From: Candidatus Prevotella equi
GTDB taxonomy: Bacteria > Bacteroidota > Bacteroidia > Bacteroidales > Bacteroidaceae
Length of the DNA: 39,968 bases
Assembly (NCBI GenBank): GCA_018065145.1
Contig: JAGHTW010000080.1
Span: forward strand, 1-39,968
Reading direction: 5' to 3'
The notes below the pieces were generated by a model that was given only the letters and a program-made list of their open reading frames with translations, searched no databases and was not told the DNA's origin. Each line of letters begins with the position of its first letter. Within the stretch, counting starts at the first letter, position 1. Made by a program: the position numbers and the translations under genes. Below, one piece after another: positions 22,206 through 30,100 of this stretch.

Positions 22206-22811
22206 TTACTTACAAGGAAGCATTGGATAATCTTCGCCTGCTCTGCAAGGTAAATTTAACTTGTCACAAATAGCGCAAGGAACAAACTCCACAATAAAAT
22301 CTTCTACGTCCATGTACTTTATGCCAGCATTCTCAGCGCATTTCTTATCACTATCAGAGAACTGACCAGGTTTGCCACTTGTATCGCCTATCATTAAGCA
22401 ATTACGCTTATCACAATCAGTATTATTGTAGGTATCAGTGCAGTAGAAGTCTATCATGCCATCGTTAGGCTTACGATAAGGATGCTTTGGGTCATTACTT
22501 GAACAAAAGTCATAAGTTATTCTTGTTTTCGGAAGTAACCTTTTTAACTCTTCACGAATTGTGAGCATCTTACGGATAAACTCACGCTCATCAACAAAGC
22601 CTTTTTCTATGCCACCTTGATTGCTCACAATGTGCAAGTGAGTAGGATTGTACTCTTTTATAGCTTCAATGATATACTTCTTGAATTGCCAATCATCACA
22701 ATTCTCAGGAAAGGTTTTGCCACTCTTGGTAACAATAATAGTTCCGTCAAGGTCGGCAAACAAGACTCTTTCAAGCCTCAGATGTTTTTTAATCCATTTG
22801 ATTATTTTCAT
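22206..22811 (-). CDS. HAD-family polynucleotide 3'-phosphatase-like protein (201 aa)
   Basis: Contains the PNKP-type HAD motifs in order: ADLDGTIIVTKSGKTFPENCDDWQF (about residues 19-43, nucleophile Asp in DLDGT), VSNQGGIEKG (about 62-71), RKPNDGMIDFY (about 113-123) and MIGDTSGKPGQFSDSDKKCAENAGIKY (about 140-166). These are the signatures of DNA/RNA 3'-phosphatases that trim 3'-phosphates during end repair. No kinase domain is attached. The C-terminus adds a cysteine cluster (CAICDKLNLPC...PMLPCK) that could bind zinc, which is unusual. The gene lies 42 nt downstream of the tRNA-like non-coding RNA, so a role in RNA repair is worth considering. Confidence 0.8.
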   Translation of the reverse strand: MKIIKWIKKHLRLERVLFADLDGTIIVTKSGKTFPENCDDWQFKKYIIEAIKEYNPTHLHIVSNQGGIEKGFVDEREFIRKMLTIREELKRLLPKTRITYDFCSSNDPKHPYRKPNDGMIDFYCTDTYNNTDCDKRNCLMIGDTSGKPGQFSDSDKKCAENAGIKYMDVEDFIVEFVPCAICDKLNLPCRAGEDYPMLPCK

Positions 22812-22852
22812 TTTGATATAAATTTTATAAGTCTATTCTTAATTTGTTTTAG

Positions 22853-23155
22853 TGGCACTGAGGGGAGTCGAACCCCTCACGGATTTACGATGTACGAATA
22901 TGGATGTCGCAAGTGTTCAAGGCCGACACATGGCAGAGGTGGTATATTACAAGCCTTTCGGCTACCATGTGGTTTTGTATATCAGTGGGCGTTACCGCTA
23001 CCACCATCCATACGTAAGATTTTATATAGCAAGGATGTCCTAACGCATTTCAACGGGCCGCAGGAGTGGTATTTCGTTGCACCCGTCTTATTCCCATTTG
23101 CAGACATTACTGTTTCTGCCATCCTTACCAATCGCTATTCCGCGACCTTCGTGCC
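22853..23155 (-). ncRNA. Structured non-coding RNA with tRNA-like T-arm (about 300 nt, class unknown)
   Basis: The 424-nt gap between genes holds no credible minus-strand ORF but many pairings. The 3' end has a canonical T-arm, AGGGG-TTCGACT-CCCCT (minus, 22861-22877), then CAGTGCC-A. GTGCC there pairs with GGCAC at the 5' end (23151-23155). Inside are ATGGCAGA/TCTGCCAT (23115-23122 with 22930-22937), GGTGGTA/TACCACC (22999-23005 with 22938-22944), an AGCC-GAAA-GGCT hairpin (22952-22963) and ACGGG/CCCGT. A perfect hairpin, GAGCCAC-N4-GTGGCTC, lies just upstream (23160-23177). The outline is tmRNA-like, but no LAA-type tag or normal D-arm was found. The boundaries are estimates. Confidence 0.45.
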
Positions 23156-23236
23156 ATAAGAGCCACCGCCGTGGCTCAATCAGTTAAATCTGTTAAATAC
23201 TAACTATCTAAACAATGGGCAACCCTCACGGGCTTA

Positions 23237-24040
23237 TTAAGATTGTAAAAACTTGTTTATGAAATATTGCTGACCCTTACCTGTCACCTTTGTAGTGTTA
23301 CGAGATTTCATTTCTCCGTTGACACTGAACGTATTGGTCTTTAACTCAAACAGTCCTTGTTCGATGTATTGCTGGTTAGGTACATTATAGTAAGCACCGC
23401 TTGTTCCAAGGTAATGATTATCCCTCAACCATGCAAATAGTCTCTTCTCGCCCATATCCCTCACACCATTCTGACGGAGTATCTTTGCAAGTTCGCCTAT
23501 AAGAATAGATGATGAAGAACCCGCTACGGCATCAGCAAATATCACCTTTGGCTTATCTGCCTTGATCTGTTCTTCTTTTACCTCTATGATACGCTGCTGC
23601 TCGTTGTTTGCTTGTTCCAACTCTTTGATACGTTCATCACGTCTCTTCATGGTTTCTTGTGCTACAATCAGCGCACGTGCCATTATCTCCTCGTTGGTAT
23701 CGTTCTCGTTAGTTACCATATAACCACCAGTCTTACGGATGGATGGGAGAACTTCTGATGTTACCCACTTGCGAAACTTTTTAGCCTCTGGCTTGCGTGA
23801 ATCAAGGAATACATCATACAACCCATCCTCATTAACAAAGTTTGCTTGACGTGTCCTTCCGAGGCTGTCAAAGATTGGGTGGATAGTAACCACCCCATCA
23901 TCCAACCTCTTCATTACTTGACTACTATCTAAGTCCAAGACCTTACATATATCTGCAAGGCAAAACATAGGCTCGTTATCTACTTGTACGGTTCTTACCT
24001 GACCGAACTCCGGGTTTTCAAAAATCTTTATATCGTTCAT
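23237..24040 (-). CDS. Phage antirepressor with Bro-N and KilAC domains (267 aa)
   Basis: The N-terminal Bro-N domain (about residues 1-105) is complete, with DNEPMFCLADICKVLDLDSSQVMKRLDDG and SRKPEAKKFRKWVTSEVLPSIRKTGGYMV. A coiled-coil linker follows (EETMKRRDERIKELEQANNEQQRIIEVKEEQIKADKPKV), and then a C-terminal KilAC-type DNA-binding domain (IGELAKILRQNGVRDMGEKRLFAWLRDNHYL through KVTGKGQQYF). Such proteins antagonise repressors or act as regulators. The ATG at 24040 is preferred over an in-frame GTG at 24049. The 5' side has an unusually long non-coding leader (about 390 nt to the sRNA terminator). It could act on the XRE repressors nearby. Confidence 0.9.
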   Translation of the reverse strand: MNDIKIFENPEFGQVRTVQVDNEPMFCLADICKVLDLDSSQVMKRLDDGVVTIHPIFDSLGRTRQANFVNEDGLYDVFLDSRKPEAKKFRKWVTSEVLPSIRKTGGYMVTNENDTNEEIMARALIVAQETMKRRDERIKELEQANNEQQRIIEVKEEQIKADKPKVIFADAVAGSSSSILIGELAKILRQNGVRDMGEKRLFAWLRDNHYLGTSGAYYNVPNQQYIEQGLFELKTNTFSVNGEMKSRNTTKVTGKGQQYFINKFLQS

Positions 24041-24049
24041 AGTGTTCAC

Positions 24050-24430
24050 TTTTTATAATTAATGATTAGTAAGGGGATTCCATTTGGTTACCCCCCTCGC
24101 TTTTTTTATTAGGATATACCCCCCCCTATATCCATCATACATACTTAATGTACGCGTGAAAGGATTGTCGGGGCTTAACCTCCCTACCTGCCACTGATAA
24201 CGTTGGACATACACCCTCCATCACAGGTCATTGCTTTCATACTCAACGTATGTTATGATGTCGATAGTTGTTGGGGGAAGAACAGAGCTACCACTTTGGA
24301 GTATGAAGCAAAGTTTATAGTGACAATATCCCATTTTCGTTTGTTAAGAACGTGTACAGAGTATGAAGGATAAGAAACTCTTGTTGCCGTTTAGTACATT
24401 CTAAGCAGGTGTCAAAATTGAAAAGGAGAT
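24050..24430. other. Long non-coding leader region upstream of the antirepressor
   Basis: No convincing ORF. Contents: a hairpin GGATATA-C8-TATATCC (24112-24133); a plus-strand AGGGG...CCCCCT stem followed by TTTTTTT (about 24070-24108); and two copies of GAGTATGAAG (24299-24308 and 24359-24368) either of which can pair with CTTTCATACTC (24234-24244). A weak -7-like box, AAACTTTG, lies near 24306-24314 on the minus strand. The competing pairings suggest a regulatory RNA switch controlling the antirepressor. Confidence 0.4.
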
Positions 24431-24431
24431 T

Positions 24432-24586
24432 AAAAAGAAAAGTCGTCCTCAGATATGTGACGCTATCTTTGGACGACTTCTTATATAGTAACCGCCTTCG
24501 ATAAGTGTAAGGCCCAAATCTTAGACGGTTGCTTTTGCGAAACTGGATGTCTTATTGATAACGTGCCTTACTTCGTATCATTCTGA
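24432..24586 (-). ncRNA. Candidate small RNA with pseudoknot and terminator (about 155 nt)
   Basis: Bounded by its own perfect promoter (24592-24623) and a strong terminator (24440-24479, stem AAGTCGTCC/GGACGACTT plus inner AGATA/TATCT, then TTTTCTTTTT). No ORF. Two crossing stems predict an H-type pseudoknot: GTAAGGC (minus, from 24565-24571) with GCCTTAC (24507-24513), and AACCG (24526-24530) with CGGTT (24490-24494). Lies between the antirepressor leader and the operon ending at 24811. Target unknown. Confidence 0.6.
24440..24479 (-). terminator. Terminator of candidate small RNA
   Basis: Minus strand AAGTCGTCC, inner stem AGATA/TATCT, GGACGACTT followed by TTTTCTTTTT. It has no protein-coding gene immediately upstream. 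Confidence 0.75.
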
Positions 24587-24591
24587 CACTG

Positions 24592-24623
24592 CAAAGGTAC
24601 TACATATATACCACCCTAACAAA
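24592..24623 (-). promoter_or_regulatory. Promoter of candidate small RNA
   Basis: TTTG (24620-24623), exactly 20 nt, TACCTTTG (24592-24599) on the minus strand. The AAGGTAC half-site seen in the amidoligase operator is present here, but not the second half. Confidence 0.75.
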
Positions 24624-24742
24624 TAAAAAACTATATATTTGCATCAAAATTAGATTTATTAACTATGTGTACTTTACGTATAATTTACCAATAATGCACT
24701 ATGTTAAATTTATTAAGACTTCACTTTGCAAAAACAACAAAA

Positions 24743-24772
24743 AGGTGTCTCTGCATCACTACAGAAACACCT
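24743..24772 (-). terminator. Terminator of small-gene operon (25831 to 24811)
   Basis: Minus strand AGGTGT-(T)-TCTG, 8-nt loop, CAGA-(G)-ACACCT, then TTTTTGTTGTTTTT. It follows the stop of the 52-aa Cys-rich gene by about 40 nt. Confidence 0.75.
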
Positions 24773-24810
24773 AAAGAAAATGAAGTTTGCAATCTGGAAC
24801 TTGAACGATA

Positions 24811-24969
24811 TTATGTCTCTACAAAATATTTACAACCATCACTGCCCGCCATAGGGCTTAGAGACTGTTTGACTGCCCCACAACGGATTTGGTCGAACTC
24901 TGCACCCAAAGGTGAAATGTACCACTTGCAGAACTTGCAACCGTGGCAAATATCCATCTGCATTGCCAT
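24811..24969 (-). CDS. Small cysteine-rich protein (52 aa), probable zinc-binding
   Basis: Reads MAMQMDICHG, CKFCKWYISP, LGAEFDQIRC, GAVKQSLSPM, AGSDGCKYFV, ET. Cysteines at 8, 11, 14, 30 and 46 (CHGCKFC...RC...GC) suggest a zinc site. An alternative start is Met3 or Met5. It lies 4 nt after the stop of the 95-aa gene and 40 nt before the terminator. The zinc-ribbon-like pattern is common in small phage proteins that bind nucleic acids or host enzymes; no specific family recognised. Confidence 0.7.
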   Translation of the reverse strand: MAMQMDICHGCKFCKWYISPLGAEFDQIRCGAVKQSLSPMAGSDGCKYFVET

Positions 24970-24973
24970 AGCC

Positions 24974-25261
24974 TTACCCTTTCACCTCAAAGATACATCC
25001 ACACTCGCCAAAGTCGTGTATCTTCACGTTCTCTTCACCAAACTTGTCATTGATTTTGTCACTCTCTAAGAACGCTTCTCTGCCCTCGCTGACAAGGTAT
25101 AGGGTGTTGTTCTTACGATAGGCTCTACACCCCTCTACGTTGTCCGTAGCGAGCGTTGCACACTCTTGTACCTGTGACTGATACATTACATCACACACTA
25201 CGCACCAGTTATTTGCGATTGCGATGCTGAGAACTGTTGTCAAACCGATTGTTGTTGTCAT
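24974..25261 (-). CDS. Cysteine-rich hypothetical protein (95 aa)
   Basis: A hydrophobic N-terminus (MTTTIGLTTVLSIAIANNWCVVCDVMY) could be a short signal or membrane segment. The rest is soluble with scattered cysteines (QECATLAT, EGCRAYRK, GECGCIFEVKG). No family recognised. It has the 19-nt leader element type 2 just upstream (25267-25285), shared with the amidotransferase gene and with 38671. Second last gene of the operon beginning at 25831. Confidence 0.6.
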   Translation of the reverse strand: MTTTIGLTTVLSIAIANNWCVVCDVMYQSQVQECATLATDNVEGCRAYRKNNTLYLVSEGREAFLESDKINDKFGEENVKIHDFGECGCIFEVKG

Positions 25262-25266
25262 AATTA

Positions 25267-25285
25267 AAATTAGTTTAATGTTACC
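25267..25285 (-). repeat. Leader element type 2, copy 2
   Basis: GGTAACATTAAACTAATTT (minus strand) immediately upstream of the gene at 25261. Identical over 19 nt to copies at 15730-15748 and 38643-38661. Confidence 0.75.
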
Positions 25286-25290
25286 ACTTG

Positions 25291-25476
25291 TTACTTACCA
25301 CTGGCTATTTGCTCTGCCACTGCTCTTGCTTTCTGCTCACGCTCGTAAAGCTCTTGCAGTTCATTAATCATTGACTGCGTTCTGTCAATGCTCTTCTGCA
25401 TGTATTGTAATGCTTTCTCTTGCTCGTCAAGAATCTTCTCACATGTCTTGACAAATGTTTGCTGATACTGTGTCAT
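25291..25476 (-). CDS. Small coiled-coil protein (61 aa), paralogue of the gene at 16951
   Basis: A single amphipathic helix: MTQYQQTFVKTCEKILDEQEKALQYMQKSIDRTQSMINELQELYEREQKARAVAEQIASGK. The central CEKILDEQE segment and the TQS.I.ELQE segment match the 52-aa protein at 16951-17109. Its leader, AACCATTTAAACATAGAAGATTATG, is close to the leader style of that operon. The two operons (25831-24811 and 18436-16951) therefore appear to share duplicated parts. Function unknown. Confidence 0.7.
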   Translation of the reverse strand: MTQYQQTFVKTCEKILDEQEKALQYMQKSIDRTQSMINELQELYEREQKARAVAEQIASGK

Positions 25477-25504
25477 AATCTTCTATGTTTAAATGGTTAT
25501 TGTC

Positions 25505-25831
25505 TTATGCTATGCGCATCAAGTTTGCTATCTTGAAACAGCGCCACTCAGCCTTCTCTGTATCGAAGTAGGTCTGTATGGTAGGGTTAGGCTTGCGACC
25601 GTCACCAGTGGCAGGTACGAGGTGACTTGCGAGTGTGCCGTATGCCTCACGGATAGAGCCGTCCACCTTCTGAAAATAGAACTTCACGATGCCCTTCTGC
25701 ATCTTTGCGTGTAGCTTGATGTTGCGCCATGCAGTCTTTAGTGCCTCACTCATGGTGTAACCGTTCTTGCGTACGAACTGCCACGCCATTGTCATTACTC
25801 TCTTCATTGTGTTCTTAACTGATGTACTCAT
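25505..25831 (-). CDS. Hypothetical basic protein, first gene of operon (108 aa)
   Basis: The start is set at MSTSVKN (25831); a longer frame to 25873 would read through the promoter and leader and is rejected. Basic protein: MKRVMTMAWQFVRKNGYTMSEALKTAWRNIKLHAKMQKGIVKFYFQKVDGSIREAYGTLASHLVPATGDGRKPNPTIQTYFDTEKAEWRCFKIANLMRIA. The C-terminal part, a beta region with QKVDGSIREAYGTL, is reminiscent of SH3-like plasmid/phage proteins with WRSFKI-type ends in Bacteroidota mobile elements. Known function unclear. It has a perfect early promoter (25871-25902). Confidence 0.6.
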   Translation of the reverse strand: MSTSVKNTMKRVMTMAWQFVRKNGYTMSEALKTAWRNIKLHAKMQKGIVKFYFQKVDGSIREAYGTLASHLVPATGDGRKPNPTIQTYFDTEKAEWRCFKIANLMRIA

Positions 25832-25840
25832 AATCTTATA

Positions 25841-25860
25841 GTTTAAAGGGTTTGTAACTG
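25841..25860 (-). repeat. Leader element type 1, copy 3
   Basis: Minus strand CAGTTACAAACCCTTTAAAC, identical to 18446-18465, in the leader of the gene starting at 25831. Confidence 0.75.
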
Positions 25861-25870
25861 ATTTCGTTTG

Positions 25871-25902
25871 CAAAGTTAACTATTATACGTTACATCTGCA
25901 AA
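25871..25902 (-). promoter_or_regulatory. Early promoter, minus strand (operon 25831 to 24811)
   Basis: TTTG (25899-25902), exactly 20 nt, TAACTTTG (25871-25878). ACGTTACA motifs at 25887-25894, 25919-25926 (inverted) and 26043-26050, plus several GTTAAC and GTAAC elements, fill the divergent region and are candidate operators for the XRE protein at 26054. Confidence 0.75.
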
Positions 25903-25997
25903 TATTTCGCTATATTTTTGTAACGTGTTAACGTAACTTAACAAAAAATACCCTTGTAACCTCTTATGTTAAATATTTGTTAACATTGTAACTTTGT

Positions 25998-26028
25998 TTT
26001 GCTACATCAAAATAAATTTATAACTTTG
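25998..26028 (+). promoter_or_regulatory. Promoter of XRE regulator gene at 26054
   Basis: TTTG (25998-26001), 19 nt, TAACTTTG (26021-26028), leader about 20 nt. A second TAACTTTG lies at 25989-25996 without an upstream box at the right distance. ACGTTACA at 26043-26050 sits just after the likely start site and could mediate autorepression. Confidence 0.65.
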
Positions 26029-26053
26029 CAGAAAATTTTAATACGTTACACTT

Positions 26054-26326
26054 ATGCGTTTCAAAGAGGTACTTAAAAAATATGGCTTAACACAAACAGA
26101 GTTAGCCCTAAAATTAGGAATTAACAGGGTGTCGGTTGCTCGCCTTATAAATGACGATAACGACATACGTAAAACAACTTTAATAAAGATTGCAAATAGT
26201 ATTGGGTGTTCTGTGGGCGAATTGTTTGATGATTACAAAGAGACTTGCGACCATTCACCCACCACCCTCACCTGCCCAAAATGCGGAGCGAAACTAAGCA
26301 TAACAATTAATGAAGAAGAATCGTAA
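26054..26326 (+). CDS. XRE-family regulator with CxxC tail (90 aa)
   Basis: Helix-turn-helix at about residues 3-60: FKEVLKKYGLTQTELALKLGINRVSVARLINDDNDIRKTTLIKIANSIGCSVGELF. The C-terminal segment, TLTCPKCGAKLSITI, has one CxxC pair. Same architecture and similar end as the 18702 protein, so the two are related regulators, each divergent from an early operon. Operator sequences differ (ACGTTACA-type here), so they probably have separate specificities. No peptidase domain. Confidence 0.85.
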   Translation: MRFKEVLKKYGLTQTELALKLGINRVSVARLINDDNDIRKTTLIKIANSIGCSVGELFDDYKETCDHSPTTLTCPKCGAKLSITINEEES

Positions 26327-26341
26327 CACTGTTGCTGAACT

Positions 26342-26723
26342 AACAAACGATTAACAAGCACAACGTGTTGAATTTGTGGTGATTGCGCAGATATGAATCT
26401 CGCAACTAACAAACGACTAACAAACGAACAACAAACGTATAACAGACAAAGGGCAAGCGAAGGGCAGACGGAACTTGTTGAAATAGTGATAGTTACAAGG
26501 TTTTAGATTTTGGCAATGTCAGTCAAAAGTCAGTCAGATGTCAGTCAAATGACCAACAAACGACCAACAAAGAAGGAAAAGAAAAACAAAAAGAAACAAA
26601 CAGAAAAAGAAAGAACCAAAGAAAAAGAATAAATAAGAAAAATAAAAAGAAAAGGAAGAAAGAAAAGAAAAATCTATAGACAAGTACTTACGTACTTGTT
26701 CGTCATTTTTAAAAGAAAATGAC
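26342..26723. other. Candidate replication origin: 11-bp iterons, purine tract and two hairpins
   Basis: AACAAACG occurs at 26342, 26408, 26419, 26430 and 26555, with the middle three spaced exactly 11 bp. GTCAGTCA at 26518, 26529 and 26540 is also spaced 11 bp and continues in phase into two GACCAACAAA units (26551, 26562). A purine-rich, almost G/A-only tract of about 100 bp follows (about 26567-26672). Then come hairpins ACAAGTAC-N4-GTACTTGT (26680-26699) and GTCATTTT-N6-AAAATGAC (26702-26723). No ORF. Iterons beside an easily melted tract are typical of replication origins; the initiator is unknown. Confidence 0.5.
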
Positions 26724-26753
26724 TTCCCAGTATTCTAAAACGACTTTTCAAAC

Positions 26754-27050
26754 ATGAGAACAAGAATTAAGGAAATGGCACAGCGTAGAGGTGTCACACA
26801 AGAAGAATTGGCACAGCGTTTAGGTATTTCGCACTCAGCCGTAAAGCAACTGTACCTAAGAGAAAACAAGGGAGAGAATATAACTCTTGCCACATTGGAT
26901 TCCATTGCCAAGGCATTAAGATGTGAGGTATGGCAACTTATAACATCAGAATACGAAGTGATAACAACAGGAGAGGGTGATGTGCTTACCCCGGATGGTC
27001 AGCGCATTCCTATCAGATCACTGCGCTTCTGCTTCGACTCGAAACTATAA
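26754..27050 (+). CDS. XRE-family DNA-binding protein (98 aa)
   Basis: Helix-turn-helix at about residues 2-66: RTRIKEMAQRRGVTQEELAQRLGISHSAVKQLYLRENKGENITLATLDSIAKALRCEVWQLITS. Then a short beta C-terminus (EYEVITTGEGDVLTPDGQRIPIRSLRFCFDSKL). It differs from the two other XRE genes, with no CxxC tail. It lies directly after the iteron region, where an origin-binding or copy-control role is possible, as is a simple repressor role. The 3' end is convergent with the tape measure gene. Confidence 0.8.
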   Translation: MRTRIKEMAQRRGVTQEELAQRLGISHSAVKQLYLRENKGENITLATLDSIAKALRCEVWQLITSEYEVITTGEGDVLTPDGQRIPIRSLRFCFDSKL

Positions 27051-27051
27051 A

Positions 27052-27089
27052 AAAATAAGAGGGTGACACAACTCTATGTGCCATCCCCC
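27052..27089 (-). terminator. Terminator of tape measure gene
   Basis: Minus strand GGG-A-TG-G-CAC, 8-nt loop, GTG-T-CA-CCC then CTCTTATTTTTTT. A slightly imperfect stem, 35 nt after the tape measure stop; it may also stop plus transcription from 26754. Confidence 0.55.
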
Positions 27090-27123
27090 ATTTGTGTGTT
27101 TGTGTTGGTATTATTGAGTGGAA

Positions 27124-30100
27124 TTAGAGTGTGTCTATCTTGTTGCGCATGGTGCTGATTTCGCTTGACATAGCCCGTATAGGCTCAACGATGGCAGATG
27201 TATTTTCATTTATGCCACGCAGCTCTATGTATGATGTAGCGAGTATATCCTGTATGCTCTCCAACATACCTACACCTTGTGCCTGAGTTTCACGTGATGC
27301 TTCTATATAGGCATTCATCTTGGCATCAAGATTTGCCAACAGTGCATTCTCTGCCGCACCAATGGATATGTCTTGTGCCGCTATCCTCTCCACACCGAGT
27401 TGCACTGCCGTAATTCTACCTATCAGTTCGTTGGCAGTGTCCTCGCTCATAGCCTTGGCGGCATTGATAGAACCTCTCGCTTCGGAGGATGATATATCGT
27501 CAACACCTAATGCTTCTGCATACTTCTGACTCTGTTCACGTAGTTCTTCATTCTTTCGTGCCGCTTCATCATTGAGGCTAATCAGCAAGTCTGTGTTATT
27601 GGCTTCTACGGCTTTAGCATAACGTTTTTGCCAATCTTTCAGCCATTCATTGAATTTCTCATCAAGCACAAAGGAGTTGACCATCGCCTTGTACATGGTC
27701 TTTTGGAAGTTTTCAGCGAACTCCTCTGATGATGATTCCATGTCAAGAAGTGAGTTCATGAAGCTGTCACGCATACCATCGAAAGAAGTCTGGGTGAGAT
27801 TGTCAGTAAGCTTCTCTTGTATCTCTTCGGCTTGCGTAGCAAAATTTATGAGGTCATCATAATATTTCCTTGCATCACCATCCATGGCATTGTAGAGGTC
27901 AATGTACTGATACTTTATCTCTTCAAGTTCCTCTGCCGTGAAATTGGTAAAGAGGTCAGACATGTTATTGAAATTCTTTCCGTACCTCTGTGAGATTTCA
28001 CCTGCTACGTTATGCCACGTCCTTCCATTTTCTCCTTGGTAACTGCCTTCCCACATACGATGTGCTATAGTGTGAGAACCCGCAGATGCACCAGCGCCTA
28101 ACACTTTCTTCACTAAGTCCTGTGTACCCTCAATCGACTTCTGTAGGTAACTTGCGGCAATATTTGCGTTCTTTATCGCTTCAACACCACTTGACTTTGA
28201 TATTTTATCGGTGTACTTATCAACGGCTTGTCCCCATACTTCAAGTCGTCCACCCCAATAGTTCAGTGCATCCTCATATTCCGAGTAGTCGGCACCTCCA
28301 AACCATGAAGAGAAACCACCGAATGTTATAGCGTCAAATATTTTAGCAAAACCATTAACAATCGCAGTTCCTATCTGTACCAGAAAATCACCTGACAAAA
28401 TATTATCCAATAGTCCGGCAATGGCATCAAATATGCTTGATATAAGACTGCTTATCAGAGTGCCTATACCTTCTTTCAGTATGTCAAGGATAGATAGGAC
28501 AGCACCGATTATCTGTGAGACAAAGTTATTGCCACCTTGTCCCAATACTTTAGACAAAGCATTTGTTACACTCTTCCTTGCATCCTCAGGCAACGCTTGC
28601 CATGCAGCCGAAGCATTACCTGAAGCTATTGCTTTTGCAACACCTTCCACTCCCTTCAATGCCTCTGCGGCTTTTTTTGATTTGTCGGAAAGGTCAGTAG
28701 TAGCATTTGTCTGCTCCGTGACAGCAGCCTGTGTAACGGCTGATGCGCCAGCGGCTTTTATTTGAGCATCGTCAACCTTTGCCTTCGCAGACTCTATCAG
28801 GTCTTTCTTGCCAGTTTTCAGTGCTTTCTCATATTCCTTCTGTGCTGACTTTAATTCTTTATACAGCTCCGTTTCTCTCTCCTTTGCATTGGTAGCATTG
28901 ACAACGGCAATATTATAACGATTCAGCGCATTGCCGATACCTTCCATATCGATGTCTTTCAGAGACGCACCCAACTTTATTTCAGCATTTGTCAATGCGT
29001 CCATGATTGTCTTTTGGTCAGTTGGAGACTTGCTCTTGAAGTCATCAGTCTTAGTGTATGCTCTGAGGTCTTCGATGGCATTCTTCAATGGCTCTTCAAG
29101 TATCATTCCGAACTCACCGAACACTGTAGAGAAATCAATGCGTGACAACAACTCCTGTTCTTTCTTAACGTTAACGTCCTTATCACGTTGTTTCTCTAAC
29201 TTCTTTACCTCGAACGTATCACCCTTGGCACGTGCCTCTGCTATCTTCTGTTCATACTCCTTGGTGATGGCATACTTCTGTTGCTCTACAGTGCCATACT
29301 CTTTAAGGTAGTCGTACATGGATTGTAGCTCTTGATGACGCAAGGAAGATAACTTTACATTTGCCCTCTCTATGCCATTTACAAGATTCTGCACTTGTTG
29401 CTCAATCCCGGAACGTTGCTCATCGGACAGGTTGGTATCTTCAAGCATTTTCCTTTTCTTGAACAGTTCTTCGTACATCTGTTCTATAATGGCATTGGTT
29501 TTCTCTACTTCTTGTATGCGCTTCTCGCTCTCGGTCTGATAGTCCTTGGTGAGCGATTCTACCTCCTTTGCACCTAATGCTATAGACTTGTCGGTAGCCT
29601 TCTGACGTGCAAGTGTAAGTATCTCTTGGTTCTTCTCCCATTCCTTACGATACTTACCACCCTCTGCGTAAGCACCAGTGCCATTCTTCCAATCTTCCTC
29701 GTTAAAATCCACGGCATCCCTACCTGCCTGAGCCTCGCTGTTCTTCGTCTTTTTCTTGTCAGATTTCTTCTTATGGTCAGGGTCTTGGTTCCACAAGGAC
29801 TTCATGCGTTCCTTCTGCTTCTCTTCAAGGTCTTTCAGTTCCTTTTCGATTGCATCAAGTTCTTTCTGATGGTCATGTTTTGACTGAGCGAGAATCTTCT
29901 TCTCACCCTCTGCCATTGCATCAATCCTCGCTTGGTCAATGTCCTTTTGCAGTTGCTTCTCCAGCTCTGCCTGTTCCTTTGCCCATTTCTTTCTATCCTC
30001 TGCAAGTTTCTTCTGCGCCTCACGGCGGTTTCGTGCTTCGTTAGCTGCTGATGCGTCCTGTTCTTTCTTGGCTGCCTCGTCTTGCTTTTTTTGTGCTTCT

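Noticed and set aside
22853..22930. Ordinary tRNA gene
   Set aside because: The T-arm is canonical but no matching acceptor, D-arm or anticodon arm lies within 90 nt; the pairing 5' strand is about 300 nt away.
22617..23159. 180-codon plus-strand ORF across the non-coding RNA and phosphatase gene
   Set aside because: Its composition is that of a shadow frame; the region holds paired RNA elements on the minus strand and the phosphatase motifs.
26342..26572. CRISPR array
   Set aside because: Repeats are 8-11 bp in tandem with no spacers and no cas genes; iterons fit better.
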